Shown: positions 31,769 to 44,665 of the stretch, one piece after another
Numbering within the stretch: position 1 is the first letter of the stretch
Layout of the letters: every line of letters begins with the position of its first letter
From: an uncultured Paraburkholderia sp.
GTDB taxonomy: Bacteria > Pseudomonadota > Gammaproteobacteria > Burkholderiales > Burkholderiaceae
Length of the DNA stretch: 49,568 nucleotides
NCBI GenBank assembly: GCA_940747215.1
Contig: CALNWS010000033.1
Span: forward strand, 1-49,568
Reading direction: 5' to 3'
Notes under the pieces: generated by a model
What the model saw: only the letters and a program-made list of their open reading frames with translations
Database searches by the model: none
Told to the model about the DNA's origin: nothing
Made by a program: the position numbers and the translations under genes

Positions 31769-32256
31769 ACAACCAGAATTCGTTGAAACGTAACGCCCAC
31801 CTGCTGGCTATGCTGGCTGCGCTCGGCGGTGCCGCTGCGCTGACTGGTTGCATGATGGATCCACCCGGACCTTCGCCAATTTTTTACAGCCGCCTGCCTG
31901 CGAGCCAGTCGGGTGTTCCGGCTACGACGCAGCCGCTTACGCCGGAAGAACGTCAGCGCTACGACGCGATCGATCAACAGGTCATGGCCGAGCAGAATCA
32001 GGCCATTGCGGCAGACAATGCCGCACAGGCGTGGTCGCGTTACTACTCGCCGCCGGTTACCGTCTCCGGCAGCTATTACGGCCGGTGGCTGGGACGCGGT
32101 TGGGGCACGGGCGTCGGTGTGGGATACGGTCCTTACTGGGGCTGGTTAACAGGTCGTTCGAATGTTCGATCCCAATCCTCACGGTTCGAAAACAAAAAAA
32201 GCGTGGTTTTCACCACGCTTTTTTCGTCTGCCCGGCCAACAACTCTGGGCTGCTGA
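31765..32256 (+). CDS. hypothetical lipoprotein, probably with an altered C-terminus
   Basis: Unrecognised function. The 163-residue product has a signal peptide (LKRNAHLLAMLAALGGAAAL) ending in lipobox LTGC with Cys at about residue 29, a Pro/Gln-rich region (TTQPLTPEERQRYDAIDQQV) and a Tyr/Gly/Trp-rich segment (SGSYYGRWLGRGWGTGVGVG then YGPYWGW). The start ATG overlaps the hslO stop by four bases. After YGPYWGW the frame runs on through about 32 residues that pass straight across a transcription terminator. A single extra T in TGGTTAACAGG would have destroyed a stop (TGG TAA), so the tail is likely a new read-through. Confidence 0.65.
   Translation: MNNQNSLKRNAHLLAMLAALGGAAALTGCMMDPPGPSPIFYSRLPASQSGVPATTQPLTPEERQRYDAIDQQVMAEQNQAIAADNAAQAWSRYYSPPVTVSGSYYGRWLGRGWGTGVGVGYGPYWGWLTGRSNVRSQSSRFENKKSVVFTTLFSSARPTTLGC
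32194..32224. terminator. bidirectional intrinsic terminator between convergent genes
   Basis: AAAAAAAGCGTGG and CCACGCTTTTTT form a stem around a short TTTTCA loop, giving T runs on both strands. It separates the plus-strand lipoprotein gene from minus-strand ftsB. Confidence 0.9.
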
Positions 32257-32275
32257 ATAGTTCAATAACCCGCGT

Positions 32276-32710
32276 TCAATGACTCGCAGGCTTGCTCTCT
32301 TTAGCTGCCTTGCCGCCATGCTTGCGATCCGGCTTGGCACGCGACTCCGGATTCGGCACCACGTGCAACGGCGCAGCCGATACCTCGCCGCGCGTTGATG
32401 TCGCGCTTGACGGTGCATTCGCAGTCGGCAGCGGCGCGTTCGGCGACACGAACTGCACGAACACCTCGCCGTCTTTCACCATGCCCATCTCATAACGCGC
32501 CCGCTCTTCCACTGCGGCCGTACCGTTTTGCAGATCCTGCACTTCGCCTTGAATGCGTTCGTTACGCAGCTTGGCGTCGGTATTCTTTTGCAGTTGCTGG
32601 GCCAGTTGCCCTTGCAACTCGTGAACACGCAGCCAGCCACCGTGCCCCCACCAGAGCGTGTACTGAATCAGCGCAAGCAGTACGATCAGGACAGCAGTGA
32701 CGAGCCGCAT
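32276..32710 (-). CDS. ftsB: cell division protein FtsB
   Basis: FtsB joins FtsL and FtsQ in the divisome. From ATG 32710 ([20 protein letters not shown]) it has 144 residues: a single membrane helix at 3-21, then a periplasmic coiled coil ([20 protein letters not shown] onward) and the conserved [20 protein letters not shown]. The tail is Pro/Ser/Lys-rich. The open frame to 32794 would add an unlikely leader that crosses the upstream hairpin. It follows eno, the usual partner order in betaproteobacteria. Confidence 0.95.
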   Translation of the reverse strand: MRLVTAVLIVLLALIQYTLWWGHGGWLRVHELQGQLAQQLQKNTDAKLRNERIQGEVQDLQNGTAAVEERARYEMGMVKDGEVFVQFVSPNAPLPTANAPSSATSTRGEVSAAPLHVVPNPESRAKPDRKHGGKAAKESKPASH

Positions 32711-32730
32711 GAAGTAAGCACAATATAATA

Positions 32731-32763
32731 CACGCCGCCCTGCGTAAAGCGCAGGGCGGCGTG
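32731..32763 (-). promoter_or_regulatory. perfect 14-bp hairpin between eno and ftsB
   Basis: CACGCCGCCCTGCG (32731-32744) and its exact complement (32750-32763) flank the loop TAAAG. On the transcribed (minus) strand the stem is followed by TATTATATTG, not a true T run, so it may be a weak terminator that reduces read-through from eno or a stabilising 3' structure. The TATTAT just after it could serve as a -10 element for ftsB. Confidence 0.6.
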
Positions 32764-32827
32764 GCCAATCAGAAACGAAGCTGAGCCGGCTCATCGGTCA
32801 GCGTTGGCACCAGGCCGTGGGCCATCA

Positions 32828-36956
<4,129 letters not shown>

Positions 36957-37096
36957 AACTCAGCACATTATCCGAGCGATATCTGCGCGCACGCGCGCCA
37001 CGTCGACGGCATGCGCCGCTGCCGATCATGCACCCATTTCCGATGCCCCGGCAAAGCCCGCGCATCGGGAAGAATCCGCGCGAGCCCGCCTCGAAT

Positions 37097-38040
37097 TCAG
37101 GCACGCCGCTCCAGTTCGTGCAACATCCGTTGCACTGCGCGCGCCGTTTCGAGCGGCTTTTCCATCGGATAAAGGATGGCTGCCCTCGATCCATTCCAGA
37201 TGGCCGCCGGTTGCACGGCGCGTGGCGTCGAGCCCGGCCTGGCGAATCTCCTTCGAACGCGTGCCGGCGATGAAACCCACCGGCACCGGCGCGCCGCGCG
37301 CAAGGCGTGCGCCGAGCGTATGCGGCAAGGTCCGGTAGATCTGATATTCGGTGCGGCGGTCGAACGCGAGCGAACGCGAGCCGTCGGGCGAACTCTGCGG
37401 AATGCCGAAGTCGATATGGTCGGACAGCATGCGTTCGTCCCAGCGCGCGAACGCCGGCTTCGAATGGAAGTGCCACCATGCCTCGTCGCGGCTCGCCCAC
37501 TGCGTGCGGCGCGTGCGCGTGGCGGTAGCGGGCGAGAGCCGCTCGTCGAGACCGGTCCACTGCGACACGCGCAGCATACTGCTGCGCCAGCCCGCGATCA
37601 CCGGCGAATCGAGCATCACCACGCCTCGCACCCACTGCGGCTTTTTCAGCGCGGCCATCAGCGACAGATAGCCGCCCAGCGAATGCCCGACGAGCCACAC
37701 CGGCTGCTCGTAACGACGTCCGATATCGTCGAGCAGTTGGTCGACGAGATGCGGCCAGTCCTGTGTAACCGGGTAGCGGGAATCGTGACCGATGCGTTCG
37801 ATGGAGCGCAGTTCGTAATCGTCGGCGAGTTCGGCGAAGATCGTCCGGTAAGTCGACGCCGGAAAGCCGTTCGCATGTGAAAAGTGAATGATGTTTTCAA
37901 CTGCGGCTATCTCCCTGCTGTTTCTGCGTGCATTACACTTTGTTCTCGGGTTGCTGCTGCCCGCCTGCCTCGGTGCTGGCGGCTCCTGCGGCGCTGCCGG
38001 CTTGCGGTCAATGCTGCCGGCCAGTTTCTTCAGGCTTCAT
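37097..38040 (-). pseudogene. alpha/beta hydrolase with N- and C-terminal frameshifts
   Basis: The main frame is open from about 38015 through IIHFSHANGFPASTYRTIFA, DYELRSIERIGHDSRYPVTQ and the nucleophile elbow VWLVGHSLGGYLSLMAAL (from 37700) to LEWIEGSHP. Near 37175 the frame slips; the conserved end LYPMEKPLETARAVQRMLHE and ELERRA lies in another frame and stops at 37097. Upstream, ATG 38040 (MKPEETGRQH) hits a TGA after ten codons, so an indel also separates the start from the body. The body shows no other break, so the fold may be expressed in part. The family is a broad alpha/beta hydrolase group adjacent to comEC in Burkholderia. Confidence 0.8.
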
Positions 38041-38061
38041 TGCAGCGGGCGACCGGCGCGC

Positions 38062-40236
38062 TCAGCGGTCCATCCAATACCGGCGCCGCGTATCGCGATA
38101 ACGCTCGACTGTGATCGAACTGGCTGCATCACCGCTCGCACTCGACACTTCGACGCGCACCGCGCCATCAGTGTCACTGCGTCCCAACTCGATATGCCGC
38201 GCCTTGTAGCGCTCGAACACACCTGCATTCGGATGATGAAAACGGTTGCGATAGCCTAACTGAAATAGCGCGACGAACAAGCTCGATAGAGTCGAGGAAC
38301 GGCTCGGTCGACGAAGTCTTGCTGCCGTGGTGTGGCATGACCAGCACCTGCGCGCGCAAGGCGCTGCGCTCGCGCGCGAGCAGCACGCGTTCGGCCTGCG
38401 CTTCGATGTCGGCGGTGAGCAAGGCGGTCACACCGTGCGCCCCGTTTTGATGAGTAGCTGCAAGCGTTGGCGACATGCTCACCCACCCCACAACACGCAG
38501 CAATGCGCATTCGGCTTGCCCTGAAGCGGCCCGGCATCCGGCCAGAGAATCGAGAACTCGACGCCGTCCCACTGCCAGCGCTGCCCCGCCCGCCGCACAC
38601 GGCAACGTCTCGGCACCGTGCGATTGCGCATACGGCCAGAGGAAATTGGCCGGCGCGAGGGCCGCTACCATCTGGCGGACTTCGATCGAATCGAGCACGG
38701 CGGGCGCGCCGCCCGAGTGGTCGGAGTCTGCATGACTGACGATCAGCGTGTCGAGCGCATTAATGCCACGCGCCTGCAGGAATGGCACCACCACACGCTC
38801 GCCCGCGTGAGTCGATTCCGGGCCCGGCCCCGTGTCAAACAGCAGCGTGTGATGCGCCGTTTCAATCAGCACCGAGGTGTCCTGTCCGACGTCGAGCGCC
38901 GTCAGACGAAACGCGCCCGCAGGCGGCCCGCCAAGCGGCGGAACCAGCAGCGGCAGGAACGTGAGCGGCGCGGGCATGCTGGTGACGCCGGCAGTGCTTG
39001 CCGGCGTCACCAGCATGCTCACCCACGGAATCGCGAACGCGTTCGCAAGCGGGCCAATGAGCGGGATCTGCGCGAACCAGTAGACCGTCAGCGGCGCGAG
39101 CGCAATCGTCACCGCTAACTGGACGTGCGCGGCGCTGCGCAGCCGTTCACCCGCGGCATGCAGCCATCGGAGGAGCGCCGCGCACAGTATGGGCCGCCGC
39201 GAAACTACGCCGCCCGTTTCGTCAGCGTCTTCACGTTGCGCGTGATCCGGCATGCGCGGGCGGCCCGACATCGCGAACAGGATCGCCGCGACCGCGCAGA
39301 ACGACAGCCAGAATCCCGCCGACACCACTGCCCACGGATCGATCAGCAGCACGAGTCCGAGCGCGCCACGTTGCGTCCCATGACAAACGCCAACGCGACC
39401 ACACTCGCCATCCACAGCGCGCGCTGCGCCGGCACGTTGAAACCCACCAGCGTCGCATGCAATGCGGCAAATAAAGCGCCGCACGCAACGGCGACGATCT
39501 GCGCGGGCACGCGCAACGGCCAGTCGCGCCCGATCAGCCCGGAGCCCACCAGAGCAGGCCCGCGAGCCAACCCGCGAAACCCGCGACGAAACCGATGTGC
39601 AAGCCTGAAATCGCGACGAGATGACTCGTGCCAGTGGCGCGCGTCAGTTGCCAGTCAGCGGCGCTGACTTCGTCCTGAGCGCCGATTGCGAGCGCAACGA
39701 CAATCCCGCGATGCGACGCGTCGCTCAACACCGAGTCGATCCGCGCTCGCAACGCAGCGCGTAAGCGATCCACGCTGATCGCCACGCCGCTTGCAGCACC
39801 TGGCAATCGCATGGAATGAGCGGGCGCGCTCACATAATCCGTCGCGCGAACATTGCGTGCGAGCAACGTTGCCTCGGCATCGCGCACCGTTGTCGTCGTG
39901 CGAACGCAGACCGAGAATGCTGCCGGTAATGTCGATGTCGCGCCCTTCTCACTCTGACGGCAACGCGGTAGCGAGGCGCACATCGGCACGCCATGCGGCA
40001 TAACCGAAGCCTGCACAGATGGCCACGAGCCATACCGCGCTCCACAGAATCAACGCACGCGAACGCGAATCGAGCGCAAAAGTGCCGAGCCCGATCGCGC
40101 CTGAGCGCCGAACCAGAACGGTCACAGCAAGCGCCGCGCAAACCACCATCAGCAGCAACGCAAAACCGCACCACCACGCCCGCATGCGCCCTCCCCGACG
40201 AGCGCCGGACCAACAGCATACGAAGCTCACGCGCAC
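38062..40236 (-). pseudogene. comEC: ComEC/Rec2 DNA-uptake channel, multiply frameshifted
   Basis: ComEC carries single-stranded DNA across the inner membrane during transformation. Pieces lie in several frames: a hydrophobic N-terminal part (from 40236), GIVVALAIGAQDEVSAADWQ and TGTSHLVAISGLHIGFVAGF (from about 39720 to 39580), PAQIVAVACGALFAALHATL, LVLLIDPWAVVSAGFWLSF, LTALDVGQDTSVLIETAHHT and LIVSHADSDHSGGAP (the MBL-like domain), VLVMPHHGSKTSSTEPFLDS, and LFQLGYRNRFHHPNAGVFER ending at 38062. At least five shifts are needed, and the expected N-terminus (before about 40236) is missing or reduced. Natural competence through this protein is lost. Confidence 0.92.
38974..39018. repeat. perfect 20-bp inverted repeat with 5-base loop inside comEC
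   Basis: Bases 38974-38993 are the exact reverse complement of 38999-39018, around GTGCT. At the protein level it reads as MLVTPAS followed by TAGVTSM in the hydrophobic competence domain. Confidence 0.95.
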
Positions 40237-40300
40237 GCGTGAGCGCGCCGGCGAGGCGTAGTGCTCGCCCGGCGCGAACCACTCAAACCATCACGAAAGA

Positions 40301-41089
40301 TTATGCAGAGGAAAGTGCGAGCCGAGGCAGCGCGGCGAGCGCGTTAGCCGTTGTGCCTAGGGCGGTTGCGTCGGCGTCCATGTTGCGCAGTTGCGCGAGC
40401 CCTGCGCCGATAGCCGGAATCTGATCGGGCGAGTTGCGCTGCTTGTAGATCCACGTGGGCGTGATGTCCGGCGCGTCGGTTTCGACGACCAGCGCATCGA
40501 ACGGCAACTGCTCGGCCAAACGTCGGATCTGCCGTGCGCGTTCGAACGTCAGATTGCCGCCGAAGCCGAGATGCATGCCCTGATCGATATACGCCTGCGC
40601 CTGCTGGAAGCTGCCGTTGAACGCGTGCGCGATGCCGCAATGAATCTGATGCCGGCGCAGCCCCTTGATGACCTGGTCCTGCGATTTGCGCACGTGACAG
40701 ATCACTGGCAGTCCGAATTCGCGAGCGAGTTGCAGTTGGCCGTTGTAGAAAAATTGCTGACATTCGTCATCGAGACCTTCGACGAAATAGTCGAGCCCGA
40801 TTTCGCCGATGCCCACGAAGAGCGGATCGTCGAGACTCGCCTCGATTTCCATGCGCAGCAGGTCGAGATCGCTCTCCTGCGCGCCCGGCGTAAAGAGCGG
40901 ATGAATGCCGAGCGCGTACGCGCCGCCTTCGACCCGATGCGCCAGCTCGCGCACCGCGCCGAAATTTTGCCGGCCGATCGCCGGAATCACGATACGCGAG
41001 ACGCCCGCACGATTCGCCGAGGCCGCGACTTCGTCACGGTCGACGTCGAATTCCGAGGCGTCGAGATGGCAGTGCGTATCGATCCACAT
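40301..41089 (-). CDS. TatD-family metal-dependent hydrolase
   Basis: A 262-residue amidohydrolase-fold protein of the TatD group, which includes 3'-5' DNA/RNA exonucleases. Metal ligands are visible in MWIDTHCHLDASEFD (HxH at 6-8), GEIGLDYF (Glu about 92), ICHVRKSQDQ (His) and ALVVETDAPDITP (Asp near 207). The start at ATG 41089 matches the family; the longer open frame to 41191 is not supported. It is downstream of lolD and looks intact. Confidence 0.92.
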   Translation of the reverse strand: MWIDTHCHLDASEFDVDRDEVAASANRAGVSRIVIPAIGRQNFGAVRELAHRVEGGAYALGIHPLFTPGAQESDLDLLRMEIEASLDDPLFVGIGEIGLDYFVEGLDDECQQFFYNGQLQLAREFGLPVICHVRKSQDQVIKGLRRHQIHCGIAHAFNGSFQQAQAYIDQGMHLGFGGNLTFERARQIRRLAEQLPFDALVVETDAPDITPTWIYKQRNSPDQIPAIGAGLAQLRNMDADATALGTTANALAALPRLALSSA

Positions 41090-41129
41090 AACGTTTCCCG
41101 CTAACGGCGCGGCCGGGCAAAGTAAGGGC

Positions 41130-41870
41130 TCAGACCGGCACCGACAGTTCTTCGTGCAAAACGCCCTCGCGCAGACGCATGATTCGGTCACAGCGCGCCG
41201 CGAGTTCGGGATCGTGCGTGACGATCACGAAACTCGTATCGAGCGTTTGTGACAGTTCGAGCATCAGGTTGAAGACGGTATCGGCCGTGGTGCCGTCGAG
41301 ATTGCCGGTGGGTTCGTCGGCGAGCACGCACGCGGGCTTCGTGACGAGCGCGCGCGCAATCGCCACACGCTGCCGTTCGCCGCCCGAGAGCTCGCCCGGA
41401 CGATGCTTCGCGCGATGCCCCATGCCCACCCGTTCCAGCACCGCGAGCGCTTTGCGGCGCGCGGCTTCGGTGGTCATGCGGCGAATGCGCAGCGGCATCG
41501 CGACGTTGTCGAGCGCGGTGAATTCCGGCAGCAGATGATGAAACTGATAGACGAAACCGAGCGCACGATTGCGCAGGTCGTTGCGCTCGCGCTCGGAGAG
41601 TTTCGTGAACGGCTTGCCCATCACCGAAACCTGACCGGCGCTCGGATCATCCAGACCGCCGAGCACATGCAGCAGCGTGCTCTTGCCGGAACCGGACGCG
41701 CCGATGATCGCGAGCTTCTCGCTGCGCCGCACGTTCAGCTCGGTGTTGTTGAGCACGGCGACGTTCAGGCCGCCCTGCACGAAGGACTTAGAGATGCCGG
41801 TGGCTTCCAGCACATAGGGGTGGGACGCGGCGTCGGAATTCATGGAAAGGTTGGTGGAACGGTCATTCAT
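41130..41870 (-). CDS. lolD: lipoprotein-releasing ABC transporter ATPase LolD
   Basis: ATPase of the LolCDE complex that extracts lipoproteins from the inner membrane for delivery to LolA. From ATG 41870 it has 246 residues with Walker [10 protein letters not shown] (about residue 60), signature [15 protein letters not shown], Walker [14 protein letters not shown] and switch His in [10 protein letters not shown]. The start overlaps the lolC/E stop by eight bases, indicating coupling. Confidence 0.96.
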   Translation of the reverse strand: MNDRSTNLSMNSDAASHPYVLEATGISKSFVQGGLNVAVLNNTELNVRRSEKLAIIGASGSGKSTLLHVLGGLDDPSAGQVSVMGKPFTKLSERERNDLRNRALGFVYQFHHLLPEFTALDNVAMPLRIRRMTTEAARRKALAVLERVGMGHRAKHRPGELSGGERQRVAIARALVTKPACVLADEPTGNLDGTTADTVFNLMLELSQTLDTSFVIVTHDPELAARCDRIMRLREGVLHEELSVPV

Positions 41871-43116
41871 AACGCAGTGCCTCCGCAGGGCGAACCTTGG
41901 CACCACGCCAGCTCGGGTACAACGTAGCAAGCGCGGACATCAGGAAAGCGATGATGCCGATGCGCGCGACGTCGGACGGAATCAGTTCGGACGGCAGCTC
42001 GCTGATGAAGTACACCGACGGCGGCAGGAACTGCACGCCGAGCATGTGCTCGATCATCGGCACGAGCCACGGAATGCTCCACCCGATCAGACAGCCGAGC
42101 GCGACGCCCGTGGCCATACCGACGAAACCGGTCGTCACGCCCTGCACCACGAAAATTTTCATGATCGAGCCGGGCTGCGCGCCGAGCGTACGCAGAATCG
42201 CGATGTCGGCCTGCTTGTTCGTCACCGTCATGACGAGCGACGACACGAGATTGAACGCCGCCACCGCGATGATCAGCGTGAGGATGATGAACATCATGCG
42301 TTTTTCGATCTGCACGGCCGAGAACCACGTCTTGTTCTGCTGGGTCCAGTCGCGGATATACAGGTCGCCGGAAAGCGTGCGCGCTAGCTGATGCGCGACT
42401 TCGGGCGCGTGCTGCATGTCGGTGAGCCTCAAACGCACGCCGGTCGGTGCGGGCAGACGGAACAGCGCCTGCGCGTCCTTGATGTTGATGAGCGCGAGCG
42501 TGCTGTCGTATTCGTAGTGCCCGGACTCGAAAATGCCGACCACGGTGAACTGCTTCAGACACGGCAGCATGCCGGCCGGCGTGATCGTGCCTTCGGGTGC
42601 GACGAGCGTGATCTTGTCGTTGACCTGCACGCCGAGATTGGCCGCGAGATCCGCGCCGAGCACGATGCCGAAATCGCCCGGCACGAGATCGGTCAGCTTG
42701 CCGCCTTTCATTTCCTTGCCGATGTCGGACACCTCGGGTTCGAGCGTCGGCTCGACGCCGCGTAGCGCCACGCCGCTCACGGCGTCCTGACGCGTGAGCA
42801 GCGCCTGTGCTTCGACATAAGGCGCCGCGCCGATCACCTGTTTGTTCTGGCGGGCTTCCTGCGCGGCAAATGGCCAGTTGGGCATCGAGCCGGTCGGCGA
42901 AAAGATTTCGACGTGCGCGAGCACGGACAGCATGCGGTCGCGCACCTCTTTCTGGAAACCGTTCATGACGGACAACACGACGATCAACACCGCGACGCCG
43001 AGCGCAATGCCCGACATGGACACGAGCGCGATAAACGAAATAAAGCCGTTACCGGTCGTGCGTTTGCCGGCGCGCGTGTAACGCCAGCCAATCTGCCATT
43101 CGTAGGGAAATTTCAA
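41863..43116 (-). CDS. lipoprotein-releasing ABC transporter permease LolC/LolE
   Basis: Membrane subunit of the Lol lipoprotein release system. It has four membrane helices: one near the N-terminus ([20 protein letters not shown]) and three in the C-terminal third ([20 protein letters not shown] onward), with a large periplasmic domain between. The start is taken as TTG 43116 because the family begins [16 protein letters not shown] directly after it, giving 417 residues; the open frame continues to 43167. Burkholderia usually has a single LolC/E homologue here, so I do not choose between C and E. Confidence 0.94.
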   Translation of the reverse strand: MKFPYEWQIGWRYTRAGKRTTGNGFISFIALVSMSGIALGVAVLIVVLSVMNGFQKEVRDRMLSVLAHVEIFSPTGSMPNWPFAAQEARQNKQVIGAAPYVEAQALLTRQDAVSGVALRGVEPTLEPEVSDIGKEMKGGKLTDLVPGDFGIVLGADLAANLGVQVNDKITLVAPEGTITPAGMLPCLKQFTVVGIFESGHYEYDSTLALINIKDAQALFRLPAPTGVRLRLTDMQHAPEVAHQLARTLSGDLYIRDWTQQNKTWFSAVQIEKRMMFIILTLIIAVAAFNLVSSLVMTVTNKQADIAILRTLGAQPGSIMKIFVVQGVTTGFVGMATGVALGCLIGWSIPWLVPMIEHMLGVQFLPPSVYFISELPSELIPSDVARIGIIAFLMSALATLYPSWRGAKVRPAEALRYE

Positions 43117-43527
43117 GTGAATCCTTATCTGCGTTTCTTCGGCTGCTCTCCGGTGCCGCATGTGCAACCGTCATGGCCGCAAGCGACGATCCGGAACCCG
43201 TAAGGGCCGCCGGCCGGCCGAGCATCCTGATGATTGGTGTCGCAACGGCCCCGGATGGTTCCTGCATGGCGATCCCGTTCATAGCAAACTCCGCGCTGCT
43301 TGAGCCGCATCGTTCAGGCTCTGCCCTTGCGCTTCGCTTTTTACCCAGATCAACCAAACGCGAAGTTTGCCACACAATGCCGCCGCGCCGCCGAAATGGA
43401 GACTGCGCGGCGCTTTGCGCGCATCCGGACGACCCGCGCGAGCGATGCAAAAGAGATGCGGCGCGCACGGTGAACGCTTCCGGCGGATCGGAATAGCGGC
43501 GCGCTTTGCCCTACAATGCGCAGCATC
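43117..43527. other. divergent intergenic region between lolC/E and the RpfE-type gene
   Basis: About 410 bases. Open frames exist on both strands (for example plus 43173-43496) but they have no family motif and the base pattern is not clearly coding. A GGCCGCCGGCCGGCC cluster lies near 43206-43220. Possibly regulatory or degraded coding sequence. Confidence 0.35.
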
Positions 43528-44637
43528 ATGCACGCCAACCGCCTCCATCTTCTCCTGCCTTTCGCGCTGCCCGCCGCAGCGGACGCCTCCACAGCGCTTC
43601 ACGACATCAAGAGTCCCGCCCTCGACCGGATGATCGCCCGCGCGACGCTGGCCGAGCGCGTGATCGGCGAGGATTTCCAGCGCACGTTGCCGCACGAACG
43701 CTGGGTGGCACGGCAATTCGGCGCGCTGCTTTCGGGCGCGGCCGCCGCCGACGAAGCGCCGCTCGCGCCCTACATGCTGCGCGCAGACGGCGGCGATCCC
43801 GGCACCGCGACGTGGGCGTGCGTGCAACCGGTGCACGTGCGTATCGTGCATGACCATCTGGTGCTGATCGATCCGGCCTCGCTCGAACTGTCCGACGAAG
43901 ACGCCGCCGCGCTTCTCGCCGTCGTGCGTCCGCTAATCGATGAACTCGGCGTGCGGATCGAGGCACCGAAACCGTCGCGCTGGTATCTGTCGGGCGAAGA
44001 TTTCGGCACGCTCTCGGGCACGTCGCCGCTGCGCGCGAGCGGCCGCAATATCGAAATCTGGTTGCCGCACGAAGTGCATTCCGGCGAGCGCTCGCGCGTG
44101 TGGATGAAGCTGCAGAACGAAGTGCAGATGGCGTGGTTCGAGAATCCCGTGAACGAGGCACGCGAAGCACGCGGCCTGCCCGTCGTGAATTCCATCTGGT
44201 TTCATGCGCAGGGCAAGGCACAACCGGTCACGAGTCCGTTTTCGCTCGTCTGTTCGGACGCCGCCGCAATACGCGGACTCGCCATGACGGCCGGCACGCC
44301 AGTCGCCGCGCCGCCCGCCACGTTCAGCGCGTTCGCCGCCCTGCCGGCGCTGGAAAGCAGCACGAACGCCAACGCCGCCGGCAAACCCGTGCTCGTCGAA
44401 CTCGATCCGTTCTCGGCGCCGTATATCGAGCAGGACTGGGCGCGCTGGAACGCCGCCTTCGCCGCGCTCGAAACCGGTTGGTTCCAGCCAGCGCTCGAAG
44501 CGCTGCAGGAGGGCCGATTCGCGGAACTCGACCTGACGCTGTGCGGCGACACCGGCTCGGTGACGCTTACGCTCACACGCGGCGATCTGAGTAAATTCTG
44601 GCGACGGCGCGTGCTCGCCTCGCTCTTCATCGAATGA
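43528..44637 (+). CDS. RpfE-type / COG4255-like protein of unknown function
   Basis: A 369-residue protein resembling the regulatory protein RpfE of Xanthomonas, also annotated as phosphoglycerate-mutase-like (COG4255). It is cytoplasmic in appearance, opening MHANRLHLLLPFALPAAADA. Recognisable family blocks are RWYLSGEDFGTLSGTSPLRA, PHEVHSGERSRVWMKLQNEV and NSIWFHAQGKA, and the end is KFWRRRVLASLFIE. The gene sits directly before recJ, as rpfE does in Xanthomonas. No biochemical activity is established, and I assign none. ATG at 43516 is an alternative start. Confidence 0.75.
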   Translation: MHANRLHLLLPFALPAAADASTALHDIKSPALDRMIARATLAERVIGEDFQRTLPHERWVARQFGALLSGAAAADEAPLAPYMLRADGGDPGTATWACVQPVHVRIVHDHLVLIDPASLELSDEDAAALLAVVRPLIDELGVRIEAPKPSRWYLSGEDFGTLSGTSPLRASGRNIEIWLPHEVHSGERSRVWMKLQNEVQMAWFENPVNEAREARGLPVVNSIWFHAQGKAQPVTSPFSLVCSDAAAIRGLAMTAGTPVAAPPATFSAFAALPALESSTNANAAGKPVLVELDPFSAPYIEQDWARWNAAFAALETGWFQPALEALQEGRFAELDLTLCGDTGSVTLTLTRGDLSKFWRRRVLASLFIE

Positions 44638-44665
44638 ATCTCTGAATGATTGACGGCCTCCCAGA

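Noticed and set aside
38174..39484. 436-residue open frame as an intact protein
   Set aside because: It is only one segment of comEC; its C-terminal part departs from the family and the N-terminal half lies in other frames.
43173..43496. 107-residue plus-strand ORF before the RpfE-type gene
   Set aside because: No family motif, no good ribosome binding site, and an equally long antisense frame exists.
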